DNA of 64,000 nt from NCBI GenBank assembly GCA_030068145.1, contig JAPJBO010000364.1, positions 1-64,000 on the forward strand, written 5' to 3'. The position numbers and the translations under genes were made by a program. Positions 60,501 to 64,000 of this stretch are shown piece by piece. The first letter of the stretch is position 1. Every line of letters begins with the position of its first letter. This DNA is from Diplonema papillatum. Lineage: Eukaryota > Euglenozoa > Diplonemea > Diplonemida > Diplonemidae. Below the pieces are notes generated by a model that was not told the DNA's origin, made no database searches, and worked only from the letters and a program-made list of their open reading frames with translations.

Positions 60501-61905
60501 GCGGACCTAATTTGTTGCAAATCCGTGTTATGCTAAGCAGTTCGGGCGCAGGGCAAGCGTCGATAACTTTTTGGCTGCGAAGAACTTGGCCAAGCTGGAT
60601 AGCGTCTATCGTTTTGTGCGAAAAACTCAGCTTTAGCCACTTCACCGAGTAATCTCTCTTTCTTTGTAACTTCTTTAGGGAAAAGGGTGTCAGCCTTGCA
60701 ATAAGTTTGCTTTCGAGCAGTTCTACTTTTTTTGTGAAGTATTCACCAACTAAGAAGCGCCGCATGAAGGACAGGACCCGCGTGACTCGGCGTAGCTGCC
60801 AGTTGTCAAGGTCGTATTCTGCGAGTGCGGTTTCATCTAGTTGGAACAGGATGTTGAGGTGACGCTTTATGCCTTTCCAGCGTCCTTCCTCGATAAGGAG
60901 GGGGGTTGTGCCTCGCAATTCCCTGATTTGTTCTGTCGTCTCGCGACGGCTGGCACGTTTCTGGGAAGAGGCTGCGGCTCTTTCTTTTTTGGGGGGGCGT
61001 TTCTTGTTTTTCCTCTTCCGCTTTCCTACGGCTGTTGAGTACAAACCTTTCTGATTGAGAGGTGGATTCAACGTGTTGATGTAGTGGTATTCGCGAGGGA
61101 GAGCCTGCCTGTAAAAGAGGAACTTGTTTCTCTTTTTCGAGTTTGCCGCTTCTGGGGTGAAGGCTATCTTTTCGAGGACAACCGCTAGAAGCGGTGACTG
61201 TCTTCGGATAAGAAATTCCTCTACCTTTGTGGGCTGTTGTTGTCTCTTCTGTTTGCTGCGTGCGCTTGAGAAGTGGGCCGATATCCTTGTGAAGGCCTTA
61301 CCACTTGTTTGGCCTACGTAGAGCAGGTTGCCAGCTTCGTTGGCGAGACCATAGATGACTCCTTCCTGCTCTAGGTCGCTAGTAACATGGGGGACTTTGC
61401 ACTTGTACTTCTCCCGTACCGACGGGAGAACTTTGCTGCATGCATCCAAAAAAACAGGCTTGTTGAAACGACCTTCGGCATGGTATGACTTTGTGTCGAG
61501 GTGTCGGAACGCCGCCTTGCTTTTGAGGACTTCGTACCTGTTAAACGAGACAAGAAACGGGTCTGTTTTCACTTCATGGCGGCCGTGCGGAACTCTGGTG
61601 GTTGTAGCGCGGGCTGGCCCTTGTTTCGCTTCTCTTTTCTTTGCGTCGCGAGGTTTTTCCTTTTTAGAAACTTCTTCCAGCAGGACAATTCTAGTGACTG
61701 CTAGAGGCGGCTTTAAAAGAAACAAAGTTTTGAGTTTATCTACCCTTATAGAAAGAGTAGCGTTGGCACTCTTACAGAAAGCGGATGGAACGTCCACCCC
61801 CGTCACCTTCTTTACGAGGGCGACCACATCAGTTCGTTCGAACGACATTATGTTTTCGTCCGCACTACCCTGAGCCCAAATCCTAGACGTGGTTTCAGGT
61901 GGCAA
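57538..61905 (-). mobile_element. Penelope-like element with permuted GIY-YIG and OTU domain
   Basis: Body of an intact element inside a CLASP-like intron, same orientation as the host gene. No poly(A) is present, as expected for Penelope-like elements. The 3' flank carries the direct-repeat and hairpin block at 56935-57537. The exact 5' limit lies between the ATG at 61905 and the next CLASP exon at 62012. Confidence 0.75.
57637..61905 (-). CDS. Penelope-like polyprotein: N-terminal GIY-YIG, reverse transcriptase, C-terminal OTU and zinc finger
   Basis: 1422 residues, no interruption. GIY-YIG nuclease about 180-250 (VIYGLA at about 183, LLYVGQT at about 192). Long linker with basic patches. 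RT about 660-960: LPYLYGLPKLHK (about 678), FDFKTMFNELP motif A (about 812), GLPLGANASPDLANLY motif B (about 885), RYMDDF motif C (about 919-924), YLGIRI. OTU-like domain about 1150-1270 (GNGNCLFLSLS with C1162, H1263 in QVHYIP). Disordered Pro/Gln/Ser-rich part, then CRFCG...HERTC zinc finger at about 1375-1402. N-terminal GIY-YIG is known from the permuted Chlamys/Naiad-type Penelope-like elements. The OTU tail is the unusual part. The intact frame suggests recent activity. Confidence 0.85.
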   Translation of the reverse strand: MPPETTSRIWAQGSADENIMSFERTDVVALVKKVTGVDVPSAFCKSANATLSIRVDKLKTLFLLKPPLAVTRIVLLEEVSKKEKPRDAKKREAKQGPARATTTRVPHGRHEVKTDPFLVSFNRYEVLKSKAAFRHLDTKSYHAEGRFNKPVFLDACSKVLPSVREKYKCKVPHVTSDLEQEGVIYGLANEAGNLLYVGQTSGKAFTRISAHFSSARSKQKRQQQPTKVEEFLIRRQSPLLAVVLEKIAFTPEAANSKKRNKFLFYRQALPREYHYINTLNPPLNQKGLYSTAVGKRKRKNKKRPPKKERAAASSQKRASRRETTEQIRELRGTTPLLIEEGRWKGIKRHLNILFQLDETALAEYDLDNWQLRRVTRVLSFMRRFLVGEYFTKKVELLESKLIARLTPFSLKKLQRKRDYSVKWLKLSFSHKTIDAIQLGQVLRSQKVIDACPAPELLSITRICNKLGPPTSSFLLNVTEESLNTAQGDFHDLAKPCPCSQFLKENSTDVTHEGHVMCTAHDIKMDEELLHLFDMGLKYRLPSHVDHVFENMENDVSSYVTSTFKAVSPPEQEKLTEVIVAEMKARFVKHPHLTPDTLSKKALDALKTLKTHFVLTKVDKSRHDVGIICKKHYHRMLQNQLRSSCYASVQDVDDLRATLAARNVSLGFSSTGKLPYLYGLPKLHKEKKGMRWIAGVSSRNPPPQERELNGLDFDDEPLPAPPPPPPQPKPAKGKPKAATTEANTLLSKLLKVVMQHLKAKDDILKAEKGISRYWIIESADEVAAEIKQRYRFLRRKLPRTFDFKTMFNELPQEDLKKGVSNAVKEAFDFAKTNEFKLFGGTSKEKSYTLQDIEALIALCVDNCFVEQGGVCMRQIFGLPLGANASPDLANLYCYDVESRYVDELMKQDEAKAKAHRDSKRYMDDFLTWGVEPPPSSFYKMTYKETTLKEGDVEYLGIRIRLEQSTDDHHSFVRLSVNDKARNWHFKPVRFVHQWSTIPDHQGSAILKNLLIRCLNLCNNWHDALREIQLVLYLLLNRGHRIQKLKAVFHHGVQERLPNLGASQRSLKQWFQNCVVSYYAGFPIVEEQKRVGRRRTKKVSEVVSSLSKETHIPTFFPNAEPPKPPKDSDNLNSRDRLLKRELRLMSRLRTIGLQPRSVAGNGNCLFLSLSYKQGDQMALRNELADYWESHKSDLRIFLPDLDLSQYIAKLRENYTWGDYLSLVAYTKLKNVKIHLFSIDERNRFHTQTVGESGTPVMLGYIAQVHYIPIQGPYSESLFARFHNPNADPPRNSSASATSTEEQACPRVVPQPSEEQPEHLAAQPESPEQPSVRLDSREQPPARPVTPELPRQTPSQTQDSQASPPANIPETQLPDPQATVPKCRFCGIATTRSGNPFANWFGVSIHERTCDGNPRGLHSPSPDKN

Positions 61906-62011
61906 ATTGGCAAATGATCACGATCAGAAGGTCCTACATGGGCGGTTCAGTTTCCTCACACATTGCATGTGGCTAAAAACATTTGCAGCTTTTTGTTGTA
62001 AAACCCCATAC

Positions 62012-62240
62012 CAGAAGCTTCGCCATCGTTTGCTTCATGTTCTTGCTCGACAAAAGGAAGTCAGCGCAGAAGCGAAGAATGTAGACGAGGCACTCGAGAC
62101 ACGCTGCGCGGACACGCGACTTCGGCGAGTCGAGAACCTTCAGCAGGCCGCCGAGCATAGTTCCCACCGTGTTGGCTGCCATGATAACGTCAACCACTGA
62201 TCGTGCCTGAAGTGTGCTATGAATGAAGGCGAGCCAGTCT
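62012..62240 (-). CDS. CLASP: CLASP-like protein, HEAT-repeat exon
   Basis: Encodes EDWLAFIHSTLQARSVVDVI, ANTVGTMLGGLLKVLDSPKS and RVRAACLECLVYILRF, with helix pairs of TOG/HEAT type. The donor CTTCTG/GTATGG falls at 62012. The upstream acceptor is one of two AG dinucleotides near 62240-62250. It is separated from the next CLASP exon by the intron holding the Penelope-like element. Confidence 0.6.
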
Positions 62241-62395
62241 TCCACTAGACCACTCAGGATCGAAGGGGGGGTCCAAAGGGTTTCGTACTGTTTCTCAACA
62301 CCGCCAAATCTTGTGCCTTTCTCTGATACTCCCTGTCGTCAGTGTTTTCCTTTGTCACAGTTGCGTTTCTGCTCACGCATATTAAATGTACAAAC

Positions 62396-62507
62396 CTTGT
62401 CTTTCACTGTGCCTTTCTTCTCGGACATCGTGTTGAACACGGCTGCGAGCAGCTGGTCAATTACAGCTGTGACCTCCTTCGGGTACTTTTCAACGGATCG
62501 CTGCAAG
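62396..62507 (-). CDS. CLASP: CLASP-like protein, short HEAT exon
   Basis: 112-nt exon with acceptor CCCACACAG before 62507 and donor AAG/GTTTGT after 62396. It encodes LQRSVEKYPKEVTAVIDQLL and AAVFNTMSEKKGTVKDK, one helical repeat. Placed by splice signals and continuity with the neighbouring exons. Confidence 0.6.
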
Positions 62508-63273
62508 CTGTGTGGGTAATGAGCATTTTTAGACTGGATTGAAGACCGCCCACTGCATCCTGCCGAAGGGTTTCGAAGGGTGCAGGATCCAAGTTTTGGG
62601 TCCAAGTTTGAATCCTAGTTTGGGTCCTAGTTTGGGTCTTATATTTTCAACTTGGTTCAACACAGGTTCCCTGCCAGTTGCCGCACAAGTCTAGTCTGCC
62701 CGAACTTAGTCCACCGATTATAGATCATCAGAACTTTGAGACGAGGGCATCCCCGTTGGTACCGAAGCCCGACGCACTCGCTTGTATGCAATTCCCTCTC
62801 GTTCGAATACGTAACGGGGGAGGCGGAGGGCGCAGGAAGCAAATGCCCAACAGGAACTTCTATTTCGATTCGCTGGTTAGCCCCCGCAACGAACCACGAC
62901 GCTTCGTGGTGTAACACGATACGAGAACATGGAGATACGAAGAAGACGGTTTGGATGCGCGCGAACGCACGGGGCCCGTGAGAAAGCATCGACCACCTTG
63001 CGAGCTAAAGAGAGAGGGAGAGAGACACGAGTTAAAGTGCAGGGACCATATCTCCGGGGAGTTTCCGATCTCCTCACTTCGATCGAGCTAAATACCTTCA
63101 ACGGAAGAATATCACGGGGTCGGCTGAACCGGGAGCTACCGGAAACGGTGTCACCAATTCGTTTCTCAGACGACAAAACTTCGTGTGTGTGTGTTTCCTG
63201 GTCAATCATCATGGCATTAATCTTCTAAAGACTAGCGTTGTGTACACAAAAACAGAGGAAGGAAAGTCGATAC
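62508..63273. other. CLASP-like gene intron
   Basis: No gene is seen. It contains TTTGGGTCC-type repeats (62590-62640) and the 37-bp word shared with 50656-50692 (at 63034-63070). Confidence 0.5.
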
Positions 63274-64000
63274 CACGTCAGCATCTCCTGAACGACCTTG
63301 TAGTTTCCTTCGGTCTGGTCGGTGAGCCTCTGCGACAGGACGCCGAGCACCTTGAGAGCCATGGGTCCCGACTCCATGTCCGGCTGCGTGGTCGTCGCTA
63401 AGTACTCTCCAATCTTCCGGTACGCGTCCAGCCGGATGTCGACGTTGTTGTGGACAGTGGCCCCGTCGAGCAACTCTTCGACGGCAGCCAGATCGGACAT
63501 CATCACGATCGGTTCCGCGGCTGAGTGCAGCCTGAGGTGCGCCTGCGATCGCGCCGGCTTCTGGAAACTTTGCGGGTTGACGGGCACCATTTCAACGTCC
63601 TCGTCACCGACCGGTCTCTTGGAAGAAGCGCTCTGCTGCGACGAGTGCCTGCTGCTGGCGTTGCTGGCACTGCTGTGCATCGACAGCCGCCGAGAGCTGG
63701 CCGGGGGTCGAACACCGTGCGCGTGCGGGTCTGCGGGCGCGTTGTGCATCGAGGGCGGCAAGTTGCCGTGGCCGTTGGCTGCGGGTGGCTGCGCTGCGGG
63801 TGGCGGTGGCGGCGGGGCTGTCATCTTCTTCGGCGGAACCTGCGGCGCCCAACCACCCGACTTCTTCGCGGGAACCGACTTGTCCTGCTGGGCCGCGGGG
63901 TACGTGTTGTGCAGGATGTTGATCTCCGTCACGCTGTGTTCTTGCAGAGGGATCCCGACGGCGCGAGGAGGTGGCTGCTGCTGCTGCTGCTGCTGTTGGT
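63274..64000 (-). CDS. CLASP: CLASP-like protein, exon running off the window
   Basis: It opens at the window edge within a Gln tract and continues QPPPRAVGIPLQEH..., a Pro/Ala-rich linker, a Ser/Arg-rich stretch typical of the basic microtubule-binding region, then helical repeats (DLAAVEELLDGATVHNNVDI, RLDAYRKIGEYL, MALKVLGVLSQRLTDQTEGN). The donor CTGACGTG/GTATCG lies at 63274. The domain order (basic Ser-rich linker between HEAT/TOG blocks) fits CLASP. The N-terminal TOG region must lie beyond 64000. Confidence 0.6.

Overview
The window is nuclear DNA of a eukaryote. It has GT-AG introns, multi-exon genes for a CLASP-like microtubule protein and a PH/EF-hand/ubiquitin-specific protease, a divergent nuclear-type 28S rRNA fragment, many poly(A)-tailed non-LTR retroelements and very large tandem arrays. 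Mixed GC content, long Gln-rich tracts, NACHT-WD40 and single-domain GTPase paralogues suggest a free-living protist. A chromerid-like alveolate is my best guess, but nothing here proves it. No bacterial operons, Shine-Dalgarno sites or CRISPR arrays are visible.

Layout. 1-13.2 kb: a minus-strand retrotransposon with a 138-nt poly(A) tail and one uninterrupted 4067-codon frame carrying an AlkB-like dioxygenase, duplicated hydrophobic segments, zinc fingers, an OTU-type protease, a reverse transcriptase with R2-like CCHC and restriction-like endonuclease, a SUMO-interacting motif and a USP-type deubiquitinase. 13.2-15 kb: a stack of three retroelement 3' ends, each with its own poly(A). 15-21 kb: 65-bp repeats, a 9-bp variant-block minisatellite, CT-rich low complexity, and a 33-bp satellite locus present as two near-identical direct copies. 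21-25 kb: an RT relic, a GTPase gene, GC-rich short repeats and a tRNA-like element. 25-29.6 kb: a minus-strand LINE (ORF1, then EN-RT-RNase H). 29.6-35.8 kb: retroelement tails, tRNA-like hairpins, a 28S rRNA fragment, a second GTPase (CaaX-like end), a His-rich small ORF and a third, broken GTPase. 35.8-42.4 kb: a decayed NACHT-pentapeptide-WD40 gene that abuts a plus-strand LINE with a 2A-like motif. 42.4-44.5 kb: another retroelement tail, a GC-rich stretch and a 44-bp minisatellite. 45.3-49.8 kb: the PH/EF-hand/USP gene. 49.8-52.1 kb: a 0.5-kb repeat pair whose central block is inverted, next to a Cys-rich exon. 54.4-64 kb: a CLASP-like gene on the minus strand, with an intact Penelope-like element (N-terminal GIY-YIG, RT, C-terminal OTU) inside one intron.

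The strongest theme is that two unrelated retroelements, an R2-type LINE and a permuted Penelope-like element, both encode OTU-type cysteine proteases. The LINE adds a USP-like deubiquitinase, a SUMO-interacting motif and an AlkB domain. This suggests that these elements counter host ubiquitin/SUMO control and nucleic-acid damage or methylation. Host genes here are few, intron-rich and mostly on the minus strand.
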